Source of the DNA: Frateuria_A sp051900535 | Lineage (GTDB): Bacteria > Pseudomonadota > Gammaproteobacteria > Xanthomonadales > Rhodanobacteraceae | Assembly: GCF_051900535.1 (NCBI RefSeq) | Contig: NZ_JBHZGI010000001.1 | Location: 62,001-126,000 of the forward strand | Direction: 5' to 3' | DNA: 64,000 bases | In this document: positions 7,134 through 17,114 of the stretch, in pieces | How the letters are laid out: each line of letters opens with the position of its first letter | Numbering within the stretch: position 1 is the first letter of the stretch | Program-made: the position numbers and the translations under genes | Notes under the pieces: generated by a model | What the model saw: the letters and a program-made list of their open reading frames with translations, nothing else | What the model was told of the DNA's origin: nothing | Database searches by the model: none

Positions 7134-10100
7134 TTAGATGTCGAAATTTTCCTCGGACGCATCGCCAGTTGGCCGCGCCAGCTTTCGCAGGCCCATCGAT
7201 GAAAGATCAAGAACCAACGGTTGTAGCAATCGATGCGTTGCTTCCCCGCCCCGCGAAAGAACGGCAATGAAGTCCTCTTGGTTCGGCTGACCAAGCGCCA
7301 AGCGGTAGATCATCCGTTGTTCTCGGAGCTGTGCAAATCGCACCTGATCCCTGCCAAAAGGTCGCTGGAAGATGTGGCGCTGGATCTGCGCGCCATCGAG
7401 CACCCACCATGGCCGAAGGCCGCTCGTATCCGCCAAACGTTCCGCGTGACGCGCGACGCATTGCCAGGGGGAACCATGAAGCACGGTGAGATCGCGAACA
7501 ACGTCGTCCCACAAGAGTTCTTTCAGCCGGCGACGGATGACCAATCCCGCATAGCGCTGTATTCGGCCCTCACGCTGTTCTAAGTCCAGCGGGTTTGACG
7601 ACAGATCCCAGTGAACCACGCGCGAGCACCAAGGATGGAAGTCCAGGCCTTCTTGTCCGACGGAGGTTGTCGTGAGTACATGGGGCCAGAACGGTGTGTT
7701 GAAGCTGCGACGGACTTCGTCCGGACGCGCCGGCGCTGTAGGCGCCGCGCCGCTGCCTGCCGTTGTCGAGGGCTCCGCTTCGGCGTCACCAAACGGCATA
7801 GCGACGTGGCATCGAACGGAAACCTTCTCAGCACTTCGTCCCAGGCCATGGAAGGTAAAGCCGCCGGCACGTAAGCCCAGTGCCGCCTTGAGATCCTTCG
7901 CGAGTCCCGCAGAACCCTCTTGCAACTGCGGCGTCCGAAGCCAGAAGTGCTCATCGAGCACGCTCTCCAGGCCCCCGTCCACCACGGCCTTCATGACCTG
8001 GTCAACGGCGGTTTTACCTGGCAGCGTTGCAAGGATGATGGGATTATCGAGATAGGCACGCAGCCCTTGCCAGCTTAGTTGGACGAGTTCAGGGTACCGA
8101 GCCTCGTCCAGTATCGTTCGATCGTGCCGGAATAGCGCTCGCCCCAGCGCCACGCCAGGTGCTCCAATGGCGTAATCGACGAGGTCTGCCAACTCCATGG
8201 GTGATAAGCGATCGATCGGTCGCGCCTTTCCCCACCGTGCTGCCGCCGATTGCGCGGCGCGATCATCACCAAGGGTCAACTTCCAAGCCCTAGTCGATCG
8301 CGTCGCCAGCTCCGCAGAACGCTCGATCGACGCGAGCACCGCCGCACCTGATCGGTGGCGCTTTCGCGCCTTGGCAGTACTACGGTCAACGATGCCCTTA
8401 GGCAGCGCGGCAAGAATCTGGCGCTGAACTTCCTTGCGAATCGCGGCCATCGACGATCCGGCCTTAGCGAGAGGGTCCGTATGGAGGATCAGCCATGGCG
8501 ACGGATGGAACGCCACCATTACGGGTCCGGGAACTGCCGCCAGTTTAAAGCGGCGACGGCGCATCACCTTCGTGTAGTTGCCGCGGCGGTGCAGGCAATA
8601 GCTCTCGACATCGAAACTGAGCAAGGACGCGACGCTCGGCGGTGTTGCGCGAAAGCGGCTAAACATCAGGAGCTTCGGATCAGCGGCGACCTTTTGCCAG
8701 GCTCCCGCCATCGGCCACCAAGGGAGTGACGGCGCGACCCACGGCAGTGACAATACCTCCGGTGGCGCAACACGACGTATCGCACGGAGCTTGGCATCCG
8801 GCCACGCGGCCGGCGCGTGGATCCGATTGCGACGCTCAAGGGTCATGCGCACGAGCTTCTGACCCGCCGTAAACGTGGCATGTTTCCAGGCAACGTAACC
8901 GTGACCGAGGGACTGGGCCGGAAGAGGGACAGACGACCAATAGGGCAAAGCCTCATGGCGCTGGCGCTCCCCGAAACCCTCCGCCAGATGTTTATAGATG
9001 GCAAAATCCTCAGGGGACGGGTCGGCCTTAAGGATATCGGTGCTGGCTGAGGAGTCTGGCGATGCCACGCTGTCTCGTTCCGTGCGTGACATCAGCGGCG
9101 TTAGCAGGCGGCGAAGACGATCCCCGAGCTCCTCCGCGTCCAAGACTTGGGCCTTCAGCTCTGGGTGATGTCTGTCCACGCGAGTGGCGATATCGCGTAA
9201 CTTGTTGCCGAATGCGGAGAAGAGGGCGCCAGCCTCATCTTGCAGCTTAGGCCCACCGAGGAATCCGATCAATTTCAAGAGTTCCACGTGCGCCAGCGCA
9301 CCCCGGGACTCTTCCCAGCGCGTGGTCAGGTGGGGGTACGGCGTAGCACTCAGTAGAAGGATGGCCGGAGGTGGCCGTAAACCCTTTTTCTGAAAAAGAG
9401 CTTTGAGGAGAGGGTTTGTTTCGCTTTCTTCAAGGAGGTCTCGATAGCGTTGAAACTCATCAAGGATGACAACATCGGGCGGCTGGTGAAGAAGGGTAGC
9501 CATGGCGAGCGCCCGGCGGAGACGTCCGACAAACGCCGTTGGTCGCAGGTCTTGTACGGCCTGTTCGAGCGTAGTGCGCACGGGGCCACCAAACTCGGCT
9601 AAAAGTGCATCCCGAAATCGGTGCACGAGCCCGGCTGGAGCCGCATCGAATCGCCTTCTTGCATCGTCGACGGCCCAGCCCCAAGAACCCCGAGCGTTGA
9701 GTCGCAAGAGATCAGGATCAAGTGCACGAGAGAGGGCCGGATAGGCTTTTTCGAGGAGCAGACTCAGGAATGCCCGTTCTTCCTTGCGTCCGCCGGTGAG
9801 GCGAGCACGTTGGCCCGGAAATGAAGTGGTCGGTGTAAGCGCATAGATAACGACCGGCTCGTCCGGTCGCTTCTCAATCGCGATTAGGGAAAGCCGGTCC
9901 GGCGTCTTGGTCGCCTTCTTAATGTGCTCGCTATCCAGAAAGCCAACGATACGGCTCTTATTCTGGTGGGCAACAGAGTGCCCGTTGGCGATGTAATAGA
10001 CCACCAAGGGGCGCTGTCCATCGTCAGACAGTTGGCGTACCAGCTCTCTGGCCACCACCGTCTTTCCGAGGCCCACCTCATCGGCGACTAGAAAGCGGCG

Positions 10101-10175
10101 ACGCCCTTGGTGACTCGAAAACGCGCTGATCGCAGCGCCGATCGTTGCTTCCTGAAACGGCCGGGGCGCACTCAC
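7134..10175 (-). CDS. SNF2/DEAD-like superfamily 2 helicase, defence-associated
   Basis: 1013 residues; predicted ATP-driven DNA (or RNA) translocase. Walker A is ADEVGLGKT (residues 32-39), Walker B is ILDEFQ (239-242, DEFQ in place of DEAH), motif III is SATPY (276-280), and the C-terminal RecA-like domain has SVGQEGLDFH and QREGRIQRYAG (motifs V and VI, about 840-875). DEVGLGKT and QREGRIQR are typical of SNF2-like helicases. The long middle part has no recognised domain. The start is GTG at 10175 overlapping the upstream stop (GTGA), so its translation is coupled to the PLD protein. Last gene of the DUF6361/PLD/helicase operon. Partner and target are unknown. Confidence 0.85.
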   Translation of the reverse strand: MSAPRPFQEATIGAAISAFSSHQGRRRFLVADEVGLGKTVVARELVRQLSDDGQRPLVVYYIANGHSVAHQNKSRIVGFLDSEHIKKATKTPDRLSLIAIEKRPDEPVVIYALTPTTSFPGQRARLTGGRKEERAFLSLLLEKAYPALSRALDPDLLRLNARGSWGWAVDDARRRFDAAPAGLVHRFRDALLAEFGGPVRTTLEQAVQDLRPTAFVGRLRRALAMATLLHQPPDVVILDEFQRYRDLLEESETNPLLKALFQKKGLRPPPAILLLSATPYPHLTTRWEESRGALAHVELLKLIGFLGGPKLQDEAGALFSAFGNKLRDIATRVDRHHPELKAQVLDAEELGDRLRRLLTPLMSRTERDSVASPDSSASTDILKADPSPEDFAIYKHLAEGFGERQRHEALPYWSSVPLPAQSLGHGYVAWKHATFTAGQKLVRMTLERRNRIHAPAAWPDAKLRAIRRVAPPEVLSLPWVAPSLPWWPMAGAWQKVAADPKLLMFSRFRATPPSVASLLSFDVESYCLHRRGNYTKVMRRRRFKLAAVPGPVMVAFHPSPWLILHTDPLAKAGSSMAAIRKEVQRQILAALPKGIVDRSTAKARKRHRSGAAVLASIERSAELATRSTRAWKLTLGDDRAAQSAAARWGKARPIDRLSPMELADLVDYAIGAPGVALGRALFRHDRTILDEARYPELVQLSWQGLRAYLDNPIILATLPGKTAVDQVMKAVVDGGLESVLDEHFWLRTPQLQEGSAGLAKDLKAALGLRAGGFTFHGLGRSAEKVSVRCHVAMPFGDAEAEPSTTAGSGAAPTAPARPDEVRRSFNTPFWPHVLTTTSVGQEGLDFHPWCSRVVHWDLSSNPLDLEQREGRIQRYAGLVIRRRLKELLWDDVVRDLTVLHGSPWQCVARHAERLADTSGLRPWWVLDGAQIQRHIFQRPFGRDQVRFAQLREQRMIYRLALGQPNQEDFIAVLSRGGEATHRLLQPLVLDLSSMGLRKLARPTGDASEENFDI

Positions 10176-12028
10176 TGATGCTTTCCTTCTGTAGTCGCCA
10201 CACTAAGTCCATGCCGGATCTTTCGCCACAGGTCTTCGAAGCTGCGAAGCGTTTCTGCGGCCAGTGGTTCTTCATGCCTGACCTGCTCAAGAATCGCCGG
10301 CAGATATCGCGAGATCCGTCGATCGATATCACCAAATCGGGCAGGGTCGCGCGCCCATGCCGTTAGCATTTCCTCGAGCGTGGGAAGCTCGATATCGGCA
10401 CCCACATTGGGTGCTGGTGCAAGCTCCCCATTCGTCCCGTCAGCGGCCCAGTCGCCCTCTCCCTCACGCCCATCGTCCGCGAGCAACCCTCCCAGCCAGA
10501 GAAAGAACCCGCGGGAGCCCAAGAAACGTACAAACGCGGTGCGGTCCCGATCCTCCCCGAACGGTGGATCGGCCGGGGCACGCTGCAACCATGAAAGGCG
10601 TCGATCGCCCCGACGTACCTGTAGACGGACAAACTCGCTCCGATCGGCCGCTTCCATGGACCCAAGATCAACGACAACCTGCTCGCGCGGCCACGTCAGG
10701 AGTTCGCCATGAAGCGAGCCCACCTCGAGCAGGATATCCGGCGCATCAGGATGCGGGCCCTGCGGATGACCAACAACATGATGGGTAAGGAGGGTCCGTT
10801 CGCCTTCTTGATGTAAGGTCGCGCCCCATCGTGCCGCCACTTGCGCGCGAGCCTTCTCGAGGGCCTTCGCCTCCTGCTCGGAGTCATCCGGGGCATGGAT
10901 GAGTTCGGGGGCCGTCGTCACGCGGGCCGCGCCAAGCAAGGCCTTCAGGCCGTTTTCAACGGACTCCTTGATTAGGAGTTCAGCGACGACTTCGGCATTG
11001 CGCCCAGTCCATGCGCGCATCGTCGCGTTCGCACTTCCCATCCACAGTCGGCGCTCACGACCTGTTCTCATGAACAGCAGTTTTGCGTGAAGACCGCTGC
11101 CGAGATCCGCCTCCTCTTCATCATTCGGCGGGCTCGAGGCGTCTTCGAACGATTCAATGTTCGGCTCCCCCCGCTGGAAGGCGGCTGGATAATTCGGCGC
11201 ATCAAGGGCCAGCAACTCATCGAACATGCCCATCTCTGGACCCACACGCTCGATTTCACTCATCGTGGTCAGGAGCGTTCGACTTACATTTCGCGCCCCC
11301 TTTTTCGCTTGCAACGCTAGGAACGTGACATCGACGAAAGGGCTCACCACGATGATTTCGGTCGTGCTTTCCGTGGGTATGGGAATCGTTTGGCGTCCGC
11401 TGCCACCTGACCAATGGATACGCTCGACGCTTACGCCAGGGGGTGCTACCCAGGTGACTTTCGCGATGGCCGACGCCAGGGTCGCAGGGCGTGCGCCCTT
11501 GAGCGAAGCCCTAGAGGCCAGATCGCGGGCCAAATCGTCGACGCCTGGAATGCGATCGCCACGCTTGTCGCCCGACACCAGAAGGAGGCCAAGGTCGCGA
11601 TTTGCACATTCCGTGAGGTTCCGGCTCCCGAGCCAGAGGCGCCAGCTCGTTGTACCGTGCGAGTTCCGCAAGCGAACAAGAGCGACTTTGGGGTGCCAAC
11701 TTTGCACAGCTTCATCGAAGCTGACTTCCCGCACGAATTGATCTAACACGGACGCGATGCGCGGCGTTTTCCGCATCGTGGCCAAACGGCCACGTTGAAT
11801 GACGAGGCGGACCTTTCCGCGTAAGCGCTCAACGGCTTCTGCAAAATCGGATGGACTGCCTCGGCCTGAATCCGTGGCTTTTCTGGCCAAGGCAAGCAAC
11901 GTTGCACCCATCGTCCCAAGATCTGCCGAATAAGACGCGAGGAGGGCCAGATCGACGCTCTCGTCCGGGCCAGGACGCAGACACTCCAAAAAAGAGATGG
12001 CTGGCCAATGACGGGAGGTATCTTTCAT
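10172..12028 (-). CDS. Phospholipase-D-superfamily nuclease-like protein
   Basis: 618 residues, cytoplasmic. Two PLD half-sites are seen: WHPK (His112, Lys114) followed by LGSRN (134-137), and LHAK (His314, Lys316) followed by MGSANAT (331-336). HxK with GSxN, rather than full HxKxxxxD, is the form seen in PLD-type nucleases such as those in DISARM, so DNA cleavage is likelier than lipid hydrolysis; this is inference. The ATG at 12028 overlaps the DUF6361 stop (ATGA), and its own stop overlaps the helicase start (GTGA), which fixes the start and shows tight co-translation. The C-terminal ~250 residues are unassigned. Confidence 0.85.
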   Translation of the reverse strand: MKDTSRHWPAISFLECLRPGPDESVDLALLASYSADLGTMGATLLALARKATDSGRGSPSDFAEAVERLRGKVRLVIQRGRLATMRKTPRIASVLDQFVREVSFDEAVQSWHPKVALVRLRNSHGTTSWRLWLGSRNLTECANRDLGLLLVSGDKRGDRIPGVDDLARDLASRASLKGARPATLASAIAKVTWVAPPGVSVERIHWSGGSGRQTIPIPTESTTEIIVVSPFVDVTFLALQAKKGARNVSRTLLTTMSEIERVGPEMGMFDELLALDAPNYPAAFQRGEPNIESFEDASSPPNDEEEADLGSGLHAKLLFMRTGRERRLWMGSANATMRAWTGRNAEVVAELLIKESVENGLKALLGAARVTTAPELIHAPDDSEQEAKALEKARAQVAARWGATLHQEGERTLLTHHVVGHPQGPHPDAPDILLEVGSLHGELLTWPREQVVVDLGSMEAADRSEFVRLQVRRGDRRLSWLQRAPADPPFGEDRDRTAFVRFLGSRGFFLWLGGLLADDGREGEGDWAADGTNGELAPAPNVGADIELPTLEEMLTAWARDPARFGDIDRRISRYLPAILEQVRHEEPLAAETLRSFEDLWRKIRHGLSVATTEGKHQ

Positions 12029-13245
12029 GCGGCATCCGCCAAGTCGTCGAGCAGCGTGCGTACCTGCTCCCATCGGTAGTGAAGCGGCCCAGCGAAACCA
12101 TGTAGGTCGGCCGACCACTCCAGGCGCCTTGCCCGTCCGTCAGGGGTCAAGGCAAGACGCGCGCGAGCCCCTTTGCGCGACTCCGCCACCGTATAAACCT
12201 CGAGGAGCGATGTGACGTCCGTTGCGCGCTTCGTCATCCAGTTCAGCGTTTCCGTTAGGACAATGCGCAAGGGAGGCGGCAGCGCGCCGATGTCATCTTC
12301 GAGCTTGTCCACGTCCAGTTGAGAGGCCGTCGAGCCATGCGCTTCCAGTGCACGTTGGAGGTGTTCTCGATACACCTCCGTACTGATGCGTTTATCCTGG
12401 TGGCCAACGAGGTGTTGAACAAGCGCGTCATAAATCGACCGACCGATGCAAGCGAGGCTGGCGGCGCGTTCCGCTTGTACTAAAGCGCCTTTGTCCGGAC
12501 CGGCCACCGCGCGAATGTCTTGGGCCCACATACTCGATGGTGTTCTGATTGGGCTACCTGCCAGGCGGGCGAGTAACGACAGCTGATCACACCCTTTGGG
12601 ACGTAGGCGCGATAACCGATCACGAAGAAAATCCGCTTCGGATGCTGTCAGGCGGAGTGTGAGATCACCGGAACGCCACTCGCGAGGTCGTTCGGGAAGC
12701 CGAATAAACGGCGGATCCAGCCCATGAAGTGGTTGGCCATCATCGTCTTTCGTCGCGCTCATCCTACTCAGCCGCTGAAGCACCTCCGTTCGGGATAGCG
12801 TCCGCCCGTTCCGGCCTTGTCGAAGAATGCCCCACACCGCAAGCGCATTCCAGTAGACCACCGATGGCGGCTGGCTCGCCGGGCGAGGGTGGACCCGCCC
12901 TCCGATCACTTTGTGCTCCTTCGCTTCCCGAAGGCGCCCGGCGATTTCTTTTTCGCGATCCCTCAGTGCACGTTTCGCCGCTGTCACTGTCAAACCTTGG
13001 AGGTCTTCGAGTAACCAAGGCACGAACAGTGCATACCGAGCGCGTGCGTGAAGTACCGATGTGCCAGGGAAGAAGTGATCGGCATATCGTTGCTGGATAA
13101 CTAGGAAACCCACCTCATCGCGCACGCCTGAGGACTCGTCATCCATCTGCGCTTTGGCGCGAGATAGCGCCTCGCGTGAAAGCCACGTCCATCCCAACGA
13201 TGGTTCGGTCGATGTGCTTGTTCGGCGACGAGAGGATGTGTCCAT
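12025..13245 (-). CDS. DUF6361 family protein, first gene of defence-like triad
   Basis: 406 residues, cytoplasmic, no membrane segments. The N-terminus (GWTWLSREALSRAKAQMDD, then DEVGFLVIQQRYADHFFPGTS, then ARARYALFVPWLL) has the pattern of DUF6361. The family's biochemical role is unknown to me; it is often found beside PLD and helicase genes in variable regions. ATG at 13245, with 268 bases upstream that probably hold the operon promoter. The stop overlaps the PLD gene's ATG. From memory, and unverified, this trio resembles the Azaca (ZacABC) antiphage system. Confidence 0.8.
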   Translation of the reverse strand: MDTSSRRRTSTSTEPSLGWTWLSREALSRAKAQMDDESSGVRDEVGFLVIQQRYADHFFPGTSVLHARARYALFVPWLLEDLQGLTVTAAKRALRDREKEIAGRLREAKEHKVIGGRVHPRPASQPPSVVYWNALAVWGILRQGRNGRTLSRTEVLQRLSRMSATKDDDGQPLHGLDPPFIRLPERPREWRSGDLTLRLTASEADFLRDRLSRLRPKGCDQLSLLARLAGSPIRTPSSMWAQDIRAVAGPDKGALVQAERAASLACIGRSIYDALVQHLVGHQDKRISTEVYREHLQRALEAHGSTASQLDVDKLEDDIGALPPPLRIVLTETLNWMTKRATDVTSLLEVYTVAESRKGARARLALTPDGRARRLEWSADLHGFAGPLHYRWEQVRTLLDDLADAA

Positions 13246-13513
13246 ACGTGGTGATGGCTATTCAGCAGTAGTGTTTCGATCACGTGGCGGTCCCGACAGG
13301 GCTTTCTCCAACCCTATTGGCGTTGGCCTCGCATGAATTCGTGGGCCAACGTTCGTCGCTCGGTCGCTGCCTAGATCTGTCGCTGATTTTCTATAAATCA
13401 TTGATCTTAATGTCCTTGATGCGCGAGAGCTCGTATCAGATGGGTGGCTTGGAAAAAGGCGTGCGCACGGAGCGTCTTGGCTAGAGGGCGGTGGCTGGTG
13501 GGTGATGCCACAC
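13246..13513 (-). promoter_or_regulatory. AT-rich intergenic region, probable promoter of the DUF6361 operon
   Basis: 268 bases between the protease stop and the DUF6361 start. A patch around 13385-13420 is markedly AT-rich compared with its surroundings, as expected for a promoter on the minus strand. I could not settle on a single -35/-10 pair. It separates the two cargo operons, so they are probably transcribed independently or with partial read-through. Confidence 0.35.
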
Positions 13514-16057
13514 TCAACCAAGGTCGATCGCAATCTCCTTGGTGGTCACGAGGTTGGCTACTTCCGTGTGGAGATCGATGGCCAACCCCGGGGCAGAAAT
13601 CGAAATGATCAGCGAATAGCGACCCTTGTCTTCCATGCGGCGCTGGCCAATGTGTGATTTCCACCAGCCTCCGACGGGGTAGATTGCAATCGCATCGTGA
13701 CCGGCCAGGTCGATCGCATGACCACGCCAGAGGTCGCTGTGAAGGGATCCTGCCTGTATGGCCTTGGATCCGAGCAGCCAGAAATCCGATTCACCTTCGC
13801 TCGTGGATTCATCGCGCTCTTGGGCTGCATTGACGCGTGCCCGAAACGCGGCATCCGTTTCGGTACGCTTCTTCATCGCGAATCGCAGGCCGAACGAGCG
13901 ATAGGTGTTGGGGCGTGTCGCGGCCTTGCCGGTGAGGTTGGGTTCGATAAAGTAGGAGAGTGTCACCTTCATGGTGACGACCTCATTCTCCAGTTGTTCT
14001 AAGGCTTGCCTTGGCCAAGGTAAGTCATAGAAGTGCATCTCGTTGTACACGGCGGAGCGACCATCCGCGCTGACGGCGAACGGTTGAATCTCTGCTTGAG
14101 CGATCATGCTCATGTCGTTGCGAGCTGACCACATCGCCCGCTCAATATCGGGGACGCCGTAGCCGACTTCGCGAAGAATCTTCTGCTTTTGACGCTTCGT
14201 TCCCGTTTTCCAATGCGCGCCCGTGCCGATCAATTGTTTGCGAATGGGCTGCGGCCATGCGGCGGCATCCACGGTCAAAGCGCGCAGGGTTTCCGGCCAT
14301 AGATCGGGATGGGCCGCATGCAGGCGACCGATGAAGTGTGCTGCCATACCGGCTGCGGCGCTCGTCGCCCAAAACGGAACGAGCGGCTCGTTAGTCACAT
14401 CCGAGCCAGGTGCAAGCAGCGAAACGGCCGGGTGCCATGCGCAGAAGCCAGTGTTGTCCGAGACCATGTTGCCGGCTTCGAACAAGACTTCCGGTTTAAT
14501 CGGGGTCAAGTCGTCGGGTAGTGCTTGAGAGCCGCGACTATAGGGGCTGCGGTGGTTCGCCGGCACCACTGGCCGGTAGGTCGGCGGCGGGGTAGGGACT
14601 TGCTCTTTGCGCGTGAAACCACCAATGGTCAGGGCATTCCAGCTCTGCGATGGATCTTCGATGGGCTGTGATGCCATGACGTCCACCAACATGCCGCCAC
14701 CGACATTTCCCGTTGCAACGAGGAGCAGCCGTTTGGGCGATTGGCTTGACGAAACATCTTCAGCCACGTCACCGGGCAGGGAGCCTGCCGCAATCTGATC
14801 GAGCGCGCCGCTCCAGCTGGATGGCCTAGCAGGCGAGAAGTCGGTGGCGGATGTGGCGAGGCAGAAAGATCGCCTGGCACCCGGTTGTTCAGCTTCCACA
14901 AGTGCCACGGCGCCTTGAGTCACGACGCCGTAGCTCGGAGGTTTTGTGGCGGGAAATCCATGAGGTGGAAGCAGCTTCATGGATTCCACCCCATGGCTGA
15001 GGACCACGGGGCCTGTCGTGTTCATGTGAGGTTCGAGGTCGCCATAAAGGGCCAGCCCCGCAATCGCCGTTCCGTGGCCGCCATCGGGATCATGGTCGTC
15101 GGTTCCCCAAGCGGCGTCATAAGCCCATGCGCCTCGGAGACCCGGTTGTACGAGTGGGTGAGCGCCGGCCACACCGGTGTCCAGTGCGCAAACAACGGGA
15201 GCATCGTGAGGCGGCGGCACCACACGCCGAGCGAGCTCCGCGATCCAGTCGGCCGGTTCTGTGCCTTCGGTTGAATGATCAAGGAAGGGCTCGATACTGC
15301 CCGTTGCCGGACGAATCTCGGTGACGGCGCCAGGCAAACGCTCCGCAAACGCGGCGATATTTCCTGCCGAGGCGTGAATAAAGACGACGGTTGTCTCGGG
15401 AAAAACGAGTTGGTCGGAGTGAACGTCCAAGTTGGCGTCTCGCGCGAGTGTCCCCATGCGCGCCGCGCGGTCGTGGCCACCAGGGAGCCAGAGTTCCCAC
15501 CAGGCGATGGTGGTATCGCTGAAATCGACGTGGCCGACAAACAAGGAGGTGATGGGCGCCGCTGCAATCGTTTCGATGGCCTCGAAACGTTCGAGATCGG
15601 TCCTGGCCGCCTCGCCCGGGTCGTTGCCGTAGGCGACAATGCGCTGCTGAAGAAAGGCGCGTGCATCGTCGGGCACGAACAGGACCGCACCTTCTGACCC
15701 GTCGTCTCGGCGATCCGTACGAAGCACAGCAATCTGTTGGGTGGGGAAGTCCAGGTTCGCCGGGATCTTCACCGCCTTCGACCGGGATCCTGCCGCAGGC
15801 GGTAGAGTCGTCAGTTCGACCATCGTGCCCGGCTTTAGCCCATCCACATGAAGGCGGGGGTCGTCCGTGAGAGCAGGGATATCGCCAAATGCCCGGGTTA
15901 GCTGATCAAGCAACGCGTTGGCGTGCGCAGCGTAATCGTCGCGAAGCGGCCTGCGCCGCATCTGTCGCGAAGGGAACTCGTATTGTGCTCTCTCACGAAA
16001 CGCGTTGATCGAAAGGTGCTGGCGATCGCGCGCCCCAAAATCCTCGGGTTCTGTCAT
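13514..16057 (-). CDS. ietS: Subtilisin-like (S8) serine protease, IetS-like
   Basis: 847 residues without a signal peptide, so cytoplasmic. The S8 catalytic residues are Asp293 (CALDTGVAG), His328 (GGHGTAIAG), oxyanion Asn451 (VATGN) and Ser566 (WATSAAAG). The Ser motif is TSAAAG rather than the usual TSxAxP. About 280 residues precede the protease domain and about 270 follow it. Next to an AAA ATPase gene 46 bases upstream, it matches the two-gene IetAS arrangement, described first as a stabilising toxin-antitoxin-like pair on an Agrobacterium Ti plasmid and later as an antiphage system. Identity rests on domain pairing, not on a search. Confidence 0.8.
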   Translation of the reverse strand: MTEPEDFGARDRQHLSINAFRERAQYEFPSRQMRRRPLRDDYAAHANALLDQLTRAFGDIPALTDDPRLHVDGLKPGTMVELTTLPPAAGSRSKAVKIPANLDFPTQQIAVLRTDRRDDGSEGAVLFVPDDARAFLQQRIVAYGNDPGEAARTDLERFEAIETIAAAPITSLFVGHVDFSDTTIAWWELWLPGGHDRAARMGTLARDANLDVHSDQLVFPETTVVFIHASAGNIAAFAERLPGAVTEIRPATGSIEPFLDHSTEGTEPADWIAELARRVVPPPHDAPVVCALDTGVAGAHPLVQPGLRGAWAYDAAWGTDDHDPDGGHGTAIAGLALYGDLEPHMNTTGPVVLSHGVESMKLLPPHGFPATKPPSYGVVTQGAVALVEAEQPGARRSFCLATSATDFSPARPSSWSGALDQIAAGSLPGDVAEDVSSSQSPKRLLLVATGNVGGGMLVDVMASQPIEDPSQSWNALTIGGFTRKEQVPTPPPTYRPVVPANHRSPYSRGSQALPDDLTPIKPEVLFEAGNMVSDNTGFCAWHPAVSLLAPGSDVTNEPLVPFWATSAAAGMAAHFIGRLHAAHPDLWPETLRALTVDAAAWPQPIRKQLIGTGAHWKTGTKRQKQKILREVGYGVPDIERAMWSARNDMSMIAQAEIQPFAVSADGRSAVYNEMHFYDLPWPRQALEQLENEVVTMKVTLSYFIEPNLTGKAATRPNTYRSFGLRFAMKKRTETDAAFRARVNAAQERDESTSEGESDFWLLGSKAIQAGSLHSDLWRGHAIDLAGHDAIAIYPVGGWWKSHIGQRRMEDKGRYSLIISISAPGLAIDLHTEVANLVTTKEIAIDLG

Positions 16058-16103
16058 GCCAGCCTAGTTCCGAACGACCCTGTCCTCTTCACGCCAACGC
16101 CTC

Positions 16104-17114
16104 CTAGCTGTGTGTATGACGGCGGAACCTATTCTTCAATGTTTGGCGATTCTCAAGCGCTTGCTTGAGGGCTGTGGCCGAGATCTTTGGCGATCCTTCG
16201 AGGATGGCGTCCTTAACCACCGCGTCAGCAGCGCGAACAAGCTCGCCCTGGCTCAGTCCGCCGAGGGCAGGCGTAATCGAGGACCAGGAGCGCGTACTTG
16301 GCTTTAACTTGCCCAGTCGACGTTCGATGATCGCGAGTGCCGCAGCTCGGTCGGGAAGTTCGTACCCGATCACGTCGTCAAATCGGCGTGCGAGGGCTTC
16401 ATCCAGTATTTCCACGTGGTTCGTGGCCGCAAGAACGAGGCTGTCCGTGCTGTTCGGCTCTTCCATGAAGGCGAGCACGGAATTAAGGACGCGTCGGATC
16501 TCGCCGACATCATTCGGGTCACCGCGGCGTGCGCCTATCGCGTCGAACTCGTCAAACAGATAGACGCCGCGCGTCTGCGCCATCTGGTCAAAGATCAACC
16601 GGAGTTTTCCGGCGGTTTCACCCAAGAATCGGCTAAATAGTGATTCAAGTCGAACCGTGAACAACGGTAGGTGCAACTCGCCTGCCAGTGCGGCGGCGGT
16701 CATCGTCTTGCCGGTGCCCGGAGGACCGACCAGCAGCATATGCGTGGTCGGCGTCTGCCCGTGGTCCCTGAGCATGGCGCGCTGCTTTTGCTGATTGACC
16801 ACGCGAACCAGCCGGTCCAGCACCTCATCAGAGAGCACCATGCTCGAAAGCGTAACCTTGGGGTACGCGCTCTCGATCAGTCCCTGCAGCTCACCTCGCG
16901 GGCGAGCCAGCGGAATCGGCGTTTGACCACTGGCCGGTCGGCCATTTCGTTGCTGGTCCCGTGCCCTTTGCACCAGGCGCTTGAGTTTTTCCGCTTCGTC
17001 CACACGCCCCTGGCGAGCCTCCTGAGCGGCCGCTTGGAGGACGATAGACAAAAACTGCTCTTCGTCGCCCTCAATGTGCGAATTAAGGAGCGCAAGCAGA
17101 TGCTTATTGGACAT
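16104..17114 (-). CDS. ietA: AAA+ ATPase, IetA-like
   Basis: 336 residues. Walker A is GPPGTGKT (130-137), Walker B is YLFDEFD (185-191), sensor 1 is AATN (229-232), and Arg fingers lie in ALARRFD (243-244). The N-terminal 80 residues are helical with no motif. The start ATG at 17114 has a strong AAGGAGG ribosome-binding site about 9 bases upstream, so the longer open frame to 17222 is rejected. First gene of the pair with the S8 protease; in IetAS the ATPase is thought to restrain or activate the protease. The minus-strand promoter presumably lies in 17115-17475. Confidence 0.85.
   Translation of the reverse strand: MSNKHLLALLNSHIEGDEEQFLSIVLQAAAQEARQGRVDEAEKLKRLVQRARDQQRNGRPASGQTPIPLARPRGELQGLIESAYPKVTLSSMVLSDEVLDRLVRVVNQQKQRAMLRDHGQTPTTHMLLVGPPGTGKTMTAAALAGELHLPLFTVRLESLFSRFLGETAGKLRLIFDQMAQTRGVYLFDEFDAIGARRGDPNDVGEIRRVLNSVLAFMEEPNSTDSLVLAATNHVEILDEALARRFDDVIGYELPDRAAALAIIERRLGKLKPSTRSWSSITPALGGLSQGELVRAADAVVKDAILEGSPKISATALKQALENRQTLKNRFRRHTHS

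Noticed and set aside
6929..7294. 121-residue minus-strand ORF downstream of the helicase
   Set aside because: It overlaps the end of the helicase in another frame, has no ribosome-binding site and no recognisable domain.
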